A stretch of 64,000 nt of DNA from Corynebacterium ulceribovis DSM 45146. Its GTDB lineage: Bacteria; Actinomycetota; Actinomycetes; Mycobacteriales; Mycobacteriaceae. Shown piece after piece: positions 27,926 through 37,136 of this stretch. The translations under genes were made by a program, and so were the position numbers. The notes beneath the pieces were generated by a model, which saw only the letters and a list, made by a program, of their open reading frames with translations, ran no database searches and was not told the DNA's origin. Numbering within the stretch: the stretch's first letter is position 1; every line of letters begins with the position of its first letter. The DNA lies in the NCBI RefSeq assembly GCF_000372445.1, contig NZ_AQUY01000001.1, positions 217,157-281,156 on the forward strand, given 5' to 3'.

Positions 27926-29171
27926 CCACCACCAGCAGCAGCGCAGCCAGGCCCGCGACCACGCCAAACCGCTTCGGACCCGTGGGATCTGGAGTAGGTG
28001 GCGACGCTGGAGCAGGGACCGGATTGGCGGCGGCATGCGTCGTGCCATACGCGCCGCCGGTACCAGTCAGCGGTGCCATTACAGCCGCAACCGGATCGAC
28101 CACCCCCACTCCGAGGCCAGCTGACGGGCTAGCTGGAGATGCCGTCGCCAGCAGCCGCTGCTTAATCTCAGCCGGTGACCACGTGGGGTGGAGTTGCCGT
28201 AGTAAGGCAGCGCTGCCGGCAACGACCGGCGCGGCAAAGCTCGTCCCAATGAGTGGGTAGGGTCCGTCAGCAGTTTCGCCTCCGTCAATAAGCCCCGAAT
28301 CGGAGGGCGCCAACCCAACCACCGGGCCGCCCGGTGCCGCGATATCCACCCACGGACCGGGCACCGAATACTCCGCCGGGCTGTGCCGCTGCTCCAGCGC
28401 CGCCACTGCGATGACCTGCGGCAAATGCGCCGGCCACGCCACGGCACCATATTTACAGGTCGGTGAGGTGTTGCCTGCTGCCGCGACCAGCACAATCCCC
28501 GCTGTATGCGCCCTTTCGACGGCTGCCCGCACGTCAGCGGCGCCAGTTGGTGTGACCGTCGGCGGGGCGCAGGCAACCACACTCATATTGATGACATCGG
28601 CGCGCTGCTCCCGCGCACGGTCAATCGCCGCGGCAAGGGTAGAGAGGTTGCCGACCCCAGACGACGTTGCGGCATCGGGATCCTTGTCAGTGCTGCTACG
28701 CACCCGAAAATGTGCCGACGACTGTCGCACCGCCACAATCTGTGCCCGCGGCGCAATCCCAGCAACTTGGTCACTGGCATGCGGCCGAGCGGCAATAATT
28801 CCGGCAACAGTTGTGCCGTGGCTATCGCAGTCCGCAAGGGCCGTATCGCCCGCCACGAAGTCGCCACCGTCAATAACCGAGCCGAGTCGCTGATGTGGGG
28901 CAACACCGGTATCAATCACCGCGACGGTGACGCCGCGCCCATTGGCCACATGCCACACCGAGTCACTGCGCGGAATATGGGCAGCGGGCAGGCGCTTGGG
29001 TGCCTCACTGGACGAAAGTCGACCGGGCTGACACACGATGTGCTGGCGAATTTCCGGCGGTGCTTCTTGTGCAGCCGCAACCGGGGCAGCAGGGCTAGGG
29101 CTGACGGCACCAGGCAGCGCCAAAGCAACCAAAGCGGCAGTAGCCCCCAATGCACGTAATTCCCGGCGCAT
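27879..29171 (-). CDS. mycP: Mycosin, type VII secretion-associated serine protease
   Basis: A subtilisin-family S8 protease of 430 residues: signal peptide, then catalytic Asp87 (VIDTGVAPH), His118 (DCDSHGTTVAG) and Ser311 (GTSFAAPVVAG), then a Pro-rich stretch and a C-terminal membrane anchor (about residues 400-422) ending in RRELD. All three catalytic residues are present. ATG 29171 shares one base with the eccD stop (TGATG). Mycosins stabilise the ESX membrane complex and process some substrates. Confidence 0.93.
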   Translation of the reverse strand: MRRELRALGATAALVALALPGAVSPSPAAPVAAAQEAPPEIRQHIVCQPGRLSSSEAPKRLPAAHIPRSDSVWHVANGRGVTVAVIDTGVAPHQRLGSVIDGGDFVAGDTALADCDSHGTTVAGIIAARPHASDQVAGIAPRAQIVAVRQSSAHFRVRSSTDKDPDAATSSGVGNLSTLAAAIDRAREQRADVINMSVVACAPPTVTPTGAADVRAAVERAHTAGIVLVAAAGNTSPTCKYGAVAWPAHLPQVIAVAALEQRHSPAEYSVPGPWVDIAAPGGPVVGLAPSDSGLIDGGETADGPYPLIGTSFAAPVVAGSAALLRQLHPTWSPAEIKQRLLATASPASPSAGLGVGVVDPVAAVMAPLTGTGGAYGTTHAAANPVPAPASPPTPDPTGPKRFGVVAGLAALLLVVATAAAALPVLRRELD

Positions 29172-30532
29172 CAGCCGAGCCCTCGGACCAATGCCACCAA
29201 CCCGGACACCACAATCGCCAACGGAATTGCCGCACCCAGGCACGCTGATTCCACTAGCTCCAAAGTGCGGCGCGCCGCAGGCGACGGCGTGCGCCACAGC
29301 TGCACCCCGAAACTAATCGGCATCGCCGCGAGCAACGCCAACAGCACCGGCACCACGACATACCAAGCACCCAAGTCTGCTGCGATAACACAACCAGCAC
29401 CTGCCAGTACCGTCGCACCAAAGGCCAAACTGAACCCGGGCAACAGGCGGGCTTGCCCACGGGATTGAATCGCACAGGCCACCGCCGACGTCGCCACCAG
29501 TGCCAACGTCCACCAAGACGGCCGAGTAAGAGCAATGACACCGCCACAGCCAGCAACAACAAGCATCCACCCGGCGATACCACCGTCGAATAGGGCGGCG
29601 GCTCGGTCCGCGACTCTCACCACAACTTCGGGGGACTGCCGCCGGTCGGCTTTCGACAGTTCTTCCCCGGCAGCGGGCACATCCGGGATATGGATGCCGG
29701 ACAGACTGACTGCGGCAGACGGCGTCAAAACGATCCCCAGCAGCGCCACGGCTAGGCAGGCTGCGGCAGCGGATGGGGCAGCGAGCCCTGCCAGCAGCAA
29801 TGCCGTAAACGCTACCGTGGCTACCGATGCGATAACCACAGCGCACGCTAATCGTCGTGCCTCCGGCAACATAATCGCCGCAACCAGTGCCAACGCTGCA
29901 GTAGTGGTGGTTGCGGCGGCAGTTTGCCATTCCCATTGCGCGCCGACGAAAAGCACGGCGCCCACAGCCGCAAACATGAGTGCCTGCACCACCACAACGG
30001 TGGTAAACAGCGCGGGGACGGCAGGAAACCGCTGCCCAGCGGCCGCCAAGATCATGCTGATGGCAGCGGTGCCGACAGCAATCAGCGCCGTAATGGCATC
30101 CCCGACCGGCGGTGACCAGAGCCACCAGCCCGCTACTGCCACAGAAGTCAGCACAGTAATAGCGGCTCCGGCCCACACATCGGAAGCCCCGTCGGTGTGC
30201 TGCGCAGAACTATCCGCCAGTAATGCTGCCGCGTCGGTGATGTGCGCTGCTGGCGGCGTGAAAACCGACTGGGTCAAAGTGATTCTTTCACCGGGCCGCA
30301 GGCCAGCCTCTAGGGCGGTGTCGGACATGGGCAGCGCCGTGCCGCGTTCCGATAGCAGCTGCCAGCGGACCCCAGGTGGCGCGTCGGGATGGAGCAGTTG
30401 CACCAGGTCGGGCAGGATTTCGGCCAGTGGTAGTTGCGCGGGCAGTGCGATGTCAGCGCGGCGCAGATGTCCGTCAATGTCGGTGACGCAGCGGATGCGC
30501 ACGACACTGGCCGGCAGCAGTGTTGCAGTCAA
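29171..30532 (-). CDS. eccD: Type VII secretion integral membrane protein EccD
   Basis: EccD forms the channel-like core: an N-terminal ubiquitin-like (YukD) domain in about the first 80 residues (VVRIRCVTDIDGHLRRADIALP), a linker, then about eleven membrane segments to the C-terminus. I chose TTG 30532, five bases after GGGGGA, giving 453 residues, because the same G-run ribosome site stands before eccB, eccC, eccE and the first WXG100 gene. An in-frame ATG at 30577 (468 residues) with a weak site is the alternative. It is coupled to mycP downstream and lies about 125 bases after the inserted ABC permease gene. Confidence 0.9.
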   Translation of the reverse strand: MTATLLPASVVRIRCVTDIDGHLRRADIALPAQLPLAEILPDLVQLLHPDAPPGVRWQLLSERGTALPMSDTALEAGLRPGERITLTQSVFTPPAAHITDAAALLADSSAQHTDGASDVWAGAAITVLTSVAVAGWWLWSPPVGDAITALIAVGTAAISMILAAAGQRFPAVPALFTTVVVVQALMFAAVGAVLFVGAQWEWQTAAATTTTAALALVAAIMLPEARRLACAVVIASVATVAFTALLLAGLAAPSAAAACLAVALLGIVLTPSAAVSLSGIHIPDVPAAGEELSKADRRQSPEVVVRVADRAAALFDGGIAGWMLVVAGCGGVIALTRPSWWTLALVATSAVACAIQSRGQARLLPGFSLAFGATVLAGAGCVIAADLGAWYVVVPVLLALLAAMPISFGVQLWRTPSPAARRTLELVESACLGAAIPLAIVVSGLVALVRGLG

Positions 30533-30656
30533 TGTTGTCCCCCTGAAACGTGACGATGACTGTCCCCCAACAGTCATTGCTTCTCACTGTGACGCAGCCC
30601 GCGCCAATCCGCCACTCGAACCCGCCAGCTGAGCTACCCAGCCATGTAGCGACCAG

Positions 30657-32249
30657 CTACCCGGCCATATCGCGCCGGGCCATCACCATCGGCACCAGCG
30701 CCGCCGCCACCACACCGATGATCACCAGCACCACTGGCCCAACCCAATGCCACCCGTCCGAGTCATACATTGGGTGCGCCAGCAGCGACATATCCAGCAG
30801 CCATTGTGGGAACTTCAACAGCGCCCCATACAGCGTAAATAGACCGGATAGTGCCAACGGTACCCACGCCAGCCACGCCATCTGCGGCGCGGCAGCGGTC
30901 AGCAGCATCGAGAGCCCAAGCACCGCCACCGCTGCTGGGAGCTGCCCCAACATGCTCAGCGCGGCGAAGGATGCGGACCCAGAATCAGTGGCCGTCTGGT
31001 TCACAATCAGCGCCATCACCGGCACTGTCACCGCCATAATCCCGACGGTAGCTAACGAGGTGGCAAGCGCCGCGTCGAATAGTGGTTGTGGCGGCCGCAC
31101 CCCCGCGGTCCACATATTCGTCACAAAGCCCTTCTTTTCTTCCGTCCCGATCGCCGTCATCAACTGCACAATCATGCAGCACAGCAGCACCACTAGGACG
31201 GTGCTGATGAGGGTGAGGTAAATCTGCTCAAGGTCGTCGGCCAGCCCCATCTGCCGCACCAATTCTTCAGTTTGCGGGGAGCTGGCCAGCAGCTTCGTCA
31301 TCTCCCCGGTCATCCCGGCGTACATCGCACACATCCCCAGCACGACCAGCCCCCACGCGATGACGCTTTGCCGTTCCAGGCGAAGGCGAAGGCCAAGCCG
31401 AGTCATGCCGGGCACGGTGTGTGGTTTGGTGCTTGTTGACGAATCGGTGGCCAGCCACACGTCACCGAGGTCACGCCGACCAGCGGTGAGGATACTGGCG
31501 GTGACCAACAGCGCGACCACCGCAACCATAATGAGCAGCGGCCACCACCTATTTGTATCGAACGCGCCGACGACATCGCGCCAGCCGAGGCTGGACAGCC
31601 AGCGCAGCCACTCAATCTCAAACATGTCGGCGACAGCGCGGATGGCATACATCACTCCGAGCCAACCCAGCGCCGCCAACTTAGCGGAGCGGGCAGTGCG
31701 AAAGCTTTGTGCCGCCAGCAGCCCAACCCCAGCGGCAGTGGCTGTGGACACCGCCACCACAACGCCGAAAAGCGCGGACCCGGTCACTGAAATATCGTCC
31801 GTGAACAGCCGGGATAGTAGCAATGCGGCAGTGACTACAACGCCGAGCAGAGCGCAGCTGACCACGGACACGATGGCGGCGGCGTAGGTCGGGGACTGCC
31901 GGGACACCCCGGAAGACCGCACAATCTCGGTGATGCCGTCATCCTCCCAGCCGCGGGTGAGGCCGATGGCGAGCATAATCGCCATGACAGAGCCCAGAAT
32001 CAGCACAAACATGCCAATTTCCCAGGCCACTAAACTGCCGACGGACACGTTCGCAGCGGGGATGCCGAACATGGCGCGCAGCCCACCATTGCTCGCCATA
32101 TCCGCAGATAGGGTTTGCAGGTCTTGGTCGCTGGGGTATGCCTGCGGGTAAGTCACGCCGCCGAGCAGTACCAACGCAGCCAGTGATAGTAACCACCCGA
32201 GCAAAAAGCTGCGGCGGGTGCGGAACATAGTGTCGATGAGGGTGGTCAT
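30657..32249 (-). CDS. ABC-2-type exporter permease (antibiotic-exporter-like)
   Basis: A 530-residue membrane protein with about twelve hydrophobic segments in two similar halves, resembling the permeases described as exporters of polyketide antibiotics. The start ATG 32249 overlaps the ATPase stop as TGATG, so the two form one transporter. It lies between eccD and eccC inside the ESX-4 locus on the same strand as eccD-mycP. Substrate unknown. It could be an independent drug exporter that inserted here, or could be adapted to the secretion locus; the sequence does not decide. Confidence 0.85.
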   Translation of the reverse strand: MTTLIDTMFRTRRSFLLGWLLSLAALVLLGGVTYPQAYPSDQDLQTLSADMASNGGLRAMFGIPAANVSVGSLVAWEIGMFVLILGSVMAIMLAIGLTRGWEDDGITEIVRSSGVSRQSPTYAAAIVSVVSCALLGVVVTAALLLSRLFTDDISVTGSALFGVVVAVSTATAAGVGLLAAQSFRTARSAKLAALGWLGVMYAIRAVADMFEIEWLRWLSSLGWRDVVGAFDTNRWWPLLIMVAVVALLVTASILTAGRRDLGDVWLATDSSTSTKPHTVPGMTRLGLRLRLERQSVIAWGLVVLGMCAMYAGMTGEMTKLLASSPQTEELVRQMGLADDLEQIYLTLISTVLVVLLCCMIVQLMTAIGTEEKKGFVTNMWTAGVRPPQPLFDAALATSLATVGIMAVTVPVMALIVNQTATDSGSASFAALSMLGQLPAAVAVLGLSMLLTAAAPQMAWLAWVPLALSGLFTLYGALLKFPQWLLDMSLLAHPMYDSDGWHWVGPVVLVIIGVVAAALVPMVMARRDMAG

Positions 32250-33106
32250 CAGCGTGCCTGCTCGTGGTAGTGGCTGAGGAAAATATCTTCCAACGTCGAC
32301 TCCGTGCACGTGATGTCCGTGGCACCCTCGGCCAAGGCGGCTTGCAGACGGCCCGGCACCTCAGCTCGATCGACAAGGTCTTCAACGCGGTGGCCATCAG
32401 GCAACGTGTACGTCAGCCTGGAGCCACGCAGGTGCGACAGCTCGGCCAGCGACCCAGATTCCACAATGCGGCCAGCGTTAATGATCGTGATGTCGTCGGC
32501 CAACTCCTGCACCTCTGACAGGATGTGGCTGGACAGCAGCACCGCAGCGCCCTGGTCGCGGGCTTCGCGGACGCAAGCATTGAATTCGCGTTCCATTAGT
32601 GGGTCGAGGCCAGATGTCGGTTCATCAAAGACGAGGACTTCTGCACCAGCGGAAAACGCCGCCACCAGCATGACTTTTTGGCGGTTACCTTTAGAGTATT
32701 GCCGGATTTTCTTCGTCGGGTCCAACTGAAATCGCTCCACGAATGCGGCACGCTTCTTCCGAAACGCTTCGCTGTCGGCGCCTCGAATCTTCGCCAACGT
32801 TGCGAGTGCTTCCGCGCCAGTGAGCTGCGGCCACAGCGCCACGTCACCGGGCACATACGCCACTTTCTTGGTGGCGGCAGCCGGGTCCACTGTGGGGTCG
32901 ATTCCTAGTAGTCGGATGGTGCCCGCATCTGGTCGCAGCAGCCCGAGGAGCGCCCGTAGCGTGGTGGATTTTCCGGCGCCGTTGGGGCCAAGGAACCCGT
33001 GGACGCTGCCGCGATGCACCGTCAGGTCCACATTGTCTACCGCGACTTCTTTGCCGAAACGTTTGGTTAATCCGTCAATGTGCACGGGAACTTCTGCCTG
33101 GCTCAT
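32249..33106 (-). CDS. ABC transporter ATP-binding protein (DrrA-like)
   Basis: An ATPase of 285 residues, partner of the permease just downstream. Walker A is GPNGAGKST (about residues 40-48), the signature is QYSKGNRQKV (a variant of LSGGQ), Walker B is VLVFDEPTSGLD, and the H-loop is LLSSH. The C-terminal part (about residues 215-285) resembles the DrrA-type regulatory tail. I chose ATG 33106; the open frame runs much further upstream but would overlap eccC. Confidence 0.9.
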   Translation of the reverse strand: MSQAEVPVHIDGLTKRFGKEVAVDNVDLTVHRGSVHGFLGPNGAGKSTTLRALLGLLRPDAGTIRLLGIDPTVDPAAATKKVAYVPGDVALWPQLTGAEALATLAKIRGADSEAFRKKRAAFVERFQLDPTKKIRQYSKGNRQKVMLVAAFSAGAEVLVFDEPTSGLDPLMEREFNACVREARDQGAAVLLSSHILSEVQELADDITIINAGRIVESGSLAELSHLRGSRLTYTLPDGHRVEDLVDRAEVPGRLQAALAEGATDITCTESTLEDIFLSHYHEQAR

Positions 33107-33263
33107 GGCCTCTACTTTACGCCCAAAAAACTGTGGTCTGCGCCAGTCGCGTGCCCATAGTAGGGTTTTGCTCACACCCATGCGCTGGGGCTTCGGGGGA
33201 AGTCTGGTCAGCCATGGCGGGGTTAGTTTGTGGGGCACGTCGAGCACTTCGAGGGGGACGTTC

Positions 33264-36200
33264 GTGTCGGGGGAGATTCTTGTCGAAATCGGCGATCGGG
33301 TTGCGGCGCCGCCATTGCCGTCAGGCGCGGTGACACCAGATCCGCCGCCGCAGTTGCCGCCGCCAGCGGTGGTGCCGCTGTATAAGAAGTTGATGCCGCT
33401 GGTGATGGTGGTGGCGGTGGTTGGCATGATTGCGCTTTTTGTCATGTCCGGTACCGCCCGCAGCCCCATGGGCTTTTTGTTCCCCATGATGATGCTGATG
33501 TCTATGGTCGGCATGCTTGCTGGTGGCGGCCCTACGACGCAGGACATTGACCGGCAGAGGCGCACGTATCATCGCCATCTCGCCGCGGTGTCAGACACTG
33601 TGCAGACCCAAGCCACGCAGCAGCTGGCGGCGGAGCTCCACGACGCACCAGACCCAGAAGTGTTGTGGACTTTTGCGGGCACCCGCCGAATGTGGGAACG
33701 TGACGCGCAGGATCCGGACTTCATCGTGGTGCGCGTTGGCGTGGCAACACAGCTAAATTCGGCGCCGCTCACGGTACCGGAGACACCACCGGCGGAAGAT
33801 TTGGAGCCGGTGAGTGCAGTGGCGCTGCGCCAGCTGATCCGCACCATGAGCACGGTCGATGGTGTGCCGGTCGGCGTATCGTTGGCAGCGTTCCGCTTCA
33901 TTGGTCTGGCCGGTCCAGCCACCGACGCCCGTGCCTTGACCCGCGCGATGTTGGCATCGCTGGCCACGTTCCATGCGCCGAGTCAGGTGGTGATTGCGCA
34001 TTTGGGTGTGGCTCCGGAGTGGGAGTGGCTCAAGTGGTTGCCGCACCATAATCACCCCACGCACGGCGATGCTGGCGGTACCGCCCGGATTCGTGCTCAC
34101 ACCGCCGCGGATTTGTTGCCGCAGCTGCGCACACTGCCGGAGGAGGTCGTCGCGGTGGTCATTGTGGTTGACGGCTACGAAGTGGACCCGAATAACCCCG
34201 CGGACCAGGAACTATTGCAGTTCGATGGCCCCGTGACATTTCTGGAAATCGCCGCAACGGAAGGCTCAGTCATTGGCCAGTGGGCACTAGTCGACGGGCT
34301 GTTTTGCAGTTTAGATTCTGGCCGCTTAAACGCTCATACCGCCACCGGTGTGGAAGATTTCGCCGAGGCAGATGGCTTATCGACGTTATGGGCCGACGTG
34401 ATTGCCCGCCGGCTTGCCCGGTACGCAGTCGCAGGCAGCGGCGCAGACCGAGAAGTGGTCACACAAACCTCTGGCGACTTACACCGCATGCTCGGTATCG
34501 CCCACCCCGACGACACCGACCCGGAGAATCTGTGGTTGCCCCGCAGCGGCTCAGCGCGACTGCGCGCCCCGATCGGGCTGCAGGCCACCGGCGAACCGCT
34601 GTATTTGGATATCAAAGAAACCGCCGAGGGTGGGGTTGGCCCACATGGCCTATGCATTGGGGCAACCGGGTCGGGAAAGTCGGAGCTGCTGCGCTGCATC
34701 GTTTTGTCACTCGCGGCGACACACTCCCCAGACCAGCTCAACCTAGTCCTAGTCGACTTCAAAGGTGGCGCCACTTTCCTTGGGCTAGAAGAACTGCCAC
34801 ATACCAGCGCTGTCATCACCAACTTGGCGGATGAGCTGATTCTGGTCGACCGAATGCAAGATGCCCTCTCCGGTGAAATGCTTCGACGGCAGGAATTGCT
34901 GCGCTCTGCTGGAAACTATTCGTCTGTCGCAGATTATGAAGCCGCTCGAGCACGCGGGGAAACCGACTCCGAAGGCAAACCACTGGAACCACTGCCAGCA
35001 CTGTTCATCGTTGTCGATGAGTTTTCAGAAATGCTCTGCCAAAAACCAGAGTTCATTGAGCTGTTCGTGGCGATTGGTCGGCTGGGCCGCAGTTTGCGAA
35101 TGCATCTATTGCTCGCTAGTCAGCGGCTGGAGGAAGGTCGACTGCGCGGACTGGATTCGCATTTGTCATATCGGATCGGGTTGAAAACATTTTCCGCCAC
35201 CGAGTCTCGCACGGTGTTGGGCGTGCCCGATGCGTACCATTTGCCGGCGCAGCCCGGCGCGGGCTTCATCAAATCTGGTGCGGATCAGCTCACTAGGTTC
35301 CAAGCGAGTTATGTGTCAGGGCCAGTGCGACCCCGGGCTTCGCACCGTCAACAAGCAGACGATACGGCCGCAACCATTAACCGGCCGGTACTGTTTACCG
35401 CCGGCCCAATGGCAAAGGTCAACGCCCCGAAGCCAAGTGAGCCTCCGCGAGAAGTTCGACAATCGGATGCCGTCACTTCAGACGCCGAACCGCGCGTCGT
35501 GCTCGATGTGATGGTGGAAAAGCTGCGGACCCGCGGCGGGCACGTGCACCAAATTTGGTTGCCGCCGCTGCCAGAACGCATTGGCCTCGCGGACATTGCG
35601 GACGCTGATATGTCTGCGCTGACTGCGGCGATTGGCATGGTGGATGTGCCACAGGAACAGCGGCAACAATTGCTGACCATTGATTTGCGCGGCGCCGGCG
35701 GTCACGTGGCGATTGTTGGGGCGCCGCATTCGGGAAAGAGCACTGCGCTGCGCACGTTGGTGACGTCGCTGGCGCTGACGACCTCAGCCCAGCAGCTGCA
35801 CATATATATTGTCGACTTTGCGGGCGGTGGCTTAGATATGCTGTCGCGGTTGCCGCATGTGGCGGGCGTGGCGCATCGCGGACAAGCTGACCGGCTGCGG
35901 CGCACCCTTGCGGAGGTGCTGCAGCTGCGAGCGGAACGGGAAGCGCTGTTCCGGGAGCATGGGTGGCCGAATATGGCGACGGCGCGGGACGCGGGTCTGC
36001 CGGACGCGGTGGTGGTTATTGACGGGTGGGCGACGCTGCGCCAAGACTACTTCGCCTATGAGGAGCAACTCACATCGCTTGCCGCAGACGGACTTTCGCT
36101 TGGTATCCACTTGGTGGTGACGGTGCATCGGTGGACGGCGCTGCGCCCCGCTATCCGCGACCTGCTCGGCACGCGTATTGAACTGCGGCTCGGTGAAGCC

Positions 36201-37136
36201 ATGGACTCGATGGTCAACCGCAAAGTCGCCGCACTGGTACCGGAGCTTCCTGGTCGCGGCATTACAACTGATGAAAAGCACTTCCTCATTGCTGATTGCG
36301 CCGGTGAAGACATCGCCCATGTCGCCGCCTTCGCACGCAGCCGCGGTGACGAGCAGGTGCCGCAGGTGCGGATGTTGCCGGATACCTTCCGGCCGCAGGA
36401 CCTAGACCAATTGCTTATTGACGAAAAGGTGCACCTGACGCCACACCAGATCCCACTGGCCATCGACGAAACAGCGCTGGCACCGGTGCTGTGGGACCTG
36501 CAGGAGGAACCTGGCCTGGTGGTCGTCGGCGCCCCGAGCTGCGGCCGCACCACCACGGTGCGGACCTTGCTGCGCGGGATGGTGGCGCACCGGGACAGTG
36601 CGCAGTCGCGGATTTTGCTCATCGACTACCGCCGTGGCCTGCTGGGAGAAGTGCCACCGGAGCATCTGGCCGGGTATGCCGGGGCCGCGGGGCAAGCCGC
36701 TGACATGGTCGCCGAGCTTGCTGGGGTGCTGCGCAGTCGGCTCCCTGGACCGGATGTGACCGCGGAACAACTGAAGAACCGTAGTTGGTGGCAGGGCCCG
36801 GAAGTGACTGTGGTGGTTGATGACGCTGACTTGGTGATGGGCCGGAACAATCCGCTTGGCCCGCTAGCCGAACTCATCCCACATGCGCGGGATATCGGTT
36901 TTTCGATGGTCCTTGCTCGGCGCACCGGAGGTTTGGGACGGGCAATGCATGAGCCGGTACTGGCTGCGTTGCGCGATAACGCCTGCGCTGCGCTGATTAT
37001 GGACGGCACTCGGCAGGACGGTCAGCTCTTTGGCGGTGTGACACCAACACCACAACCACCGGGGCGCGGCATCTGGGTGTCCCGCGTTGGCGGCGCGCGG
37101 GTCGTTCATGTTGCCCAGACGGAGGCGACGGCATGA
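33264..37136 (+). CDS. eccC: Type VII secretion protein EccC (FtsK/SpoIIIE ATPase)
   Basis: EccC of 1290 residues, the motor and substrate receptor of the ESX system. After a Pro-rich start come two membrane segments (about residues 37-57 and 64-83), then three FtsK/SpoIIIE ATPase domains. Walker A sites are GATGSGKS (about residue 465), GAPHSGKS (about 816) and GAPSCGRT (about 1087); in the third the lysine is arginine. Walker B-like strands are LVLVDFKGG, IYIVDFAGGG and ILLIDYRRG. It is a single-chain EccC rather than split Ca/Cb. GTG 33264 follows GGGGGA by five bases. The stop overlaps the next gene as ATGA. Confidence 0.95.
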   Translation: MSGEILVEIGDRVAAPPLPSGAVTPDPPPQLPPPAVVPLYKKLMPLVMVVAVVGMIALFVMSGTARSPMGFLFPMMMLMSMVGMLAGGGPTTQDIDRQRRTYHRHLAAVSDTVQTQATQQLAAELHDAPDPEVLWTFAGTRRMWERDAQDPDFIVVRVGVATQLNSAPLTVPETPPAEDLEPVSAVALRQLIRTMSTVDGVPVGVSLAAFRFIGLAGPATDARALTRAMLASLATFHAPSQVVIAHLGVAPEWEWLKWLPHHNHPTHGDAGGTARIRAHTAADLLPQLRTLPEEVVAVVIVVDGYEVDPNNPADQELLQFDGPVTFLEIAATEGSVIGQWALVDGLFCSLDSGRLNAHTATGVEDFAEADGLSTLWADVIARRLARYAVAGSGADREVVTQTSGDLHRMLGIAHPDDTDPENLWLPRSGSARLRAPIGLQATGEPLYLDIKETAEGGVGPHGLCIGATGSGKSELLRCIVLSLAATHSPDQLNLVLVDFKGGATFLGLEELPHTSAVITNLADELILVDRMQDALSGEMLRRQELLRSAGNYSSVADYEAARARGETDSEGKPLEPLPALFIVVDEFSEMLCQKPEFIELFVAIGRLGRSLRMHLLLASQRLEEGRLRGLDSHLSYRIGLKTFSATESRTVLGVPDAYHLPAQPGAGFIKSGADQLTRFQASYVSGPVRPRASHRQQADDTAATINRPVLFTAGPMAKVNAPKPSEPPREVRQSDAVTSDAEPRVVLDVMVEKLRTRGGHVHQIWLPPLPERIGLADIADADMSALTAAIGMVDVPQEQRQQLLTIDLRGAGGHVAIVGAPHSGKSTALRTLVTSLALTTSAQQLHIYIVDFAGGGLDMLSRLPHVAGVAHRGQADRLRRTLAEVLQLRAEREALFREHGWPNMATARDAGLPDAVVVIDGWATLRQDYFAYEEQLTSLAADGLSLGIHLVVTVHRWTALRPAIRDLLGTRIELRLGEAMDSMVNRKVAALVPELPGRGITTDEKHFLIADCAGEDIAHVAAFARSRGDEQVPQVRMLPDTFRPQDLDQLLIDEKVHLTPHQIPLAIDETALAPVLWDLQEEPGLVVVGAPSCGRTTTVRTLLRGMVAHRDSAQSRILLIDYRRGLLGEVPPEHLAGYAGAAGQAADMVAELAGVLRSRLPGPDVTAEQLKNRSWWQGPEVTVVVDDADLVMGRNNPLGPLAELIPHARDIGFSMVLARRTGGLGRAMHEPVLAALRDNACAALIMDGTRQDGQLFGGVTPTPQPPGRGIWVSRVGGARVVHVAQTEATA

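Noticed and set aside
32820..33263. Upstream extension of the eccC frame by 148 codons
   Set aside because: It overlaps the ABC ATPase gene on the other strand, has no family similarity, and GTG 33264 has a strong GGGGGA ribosome site.
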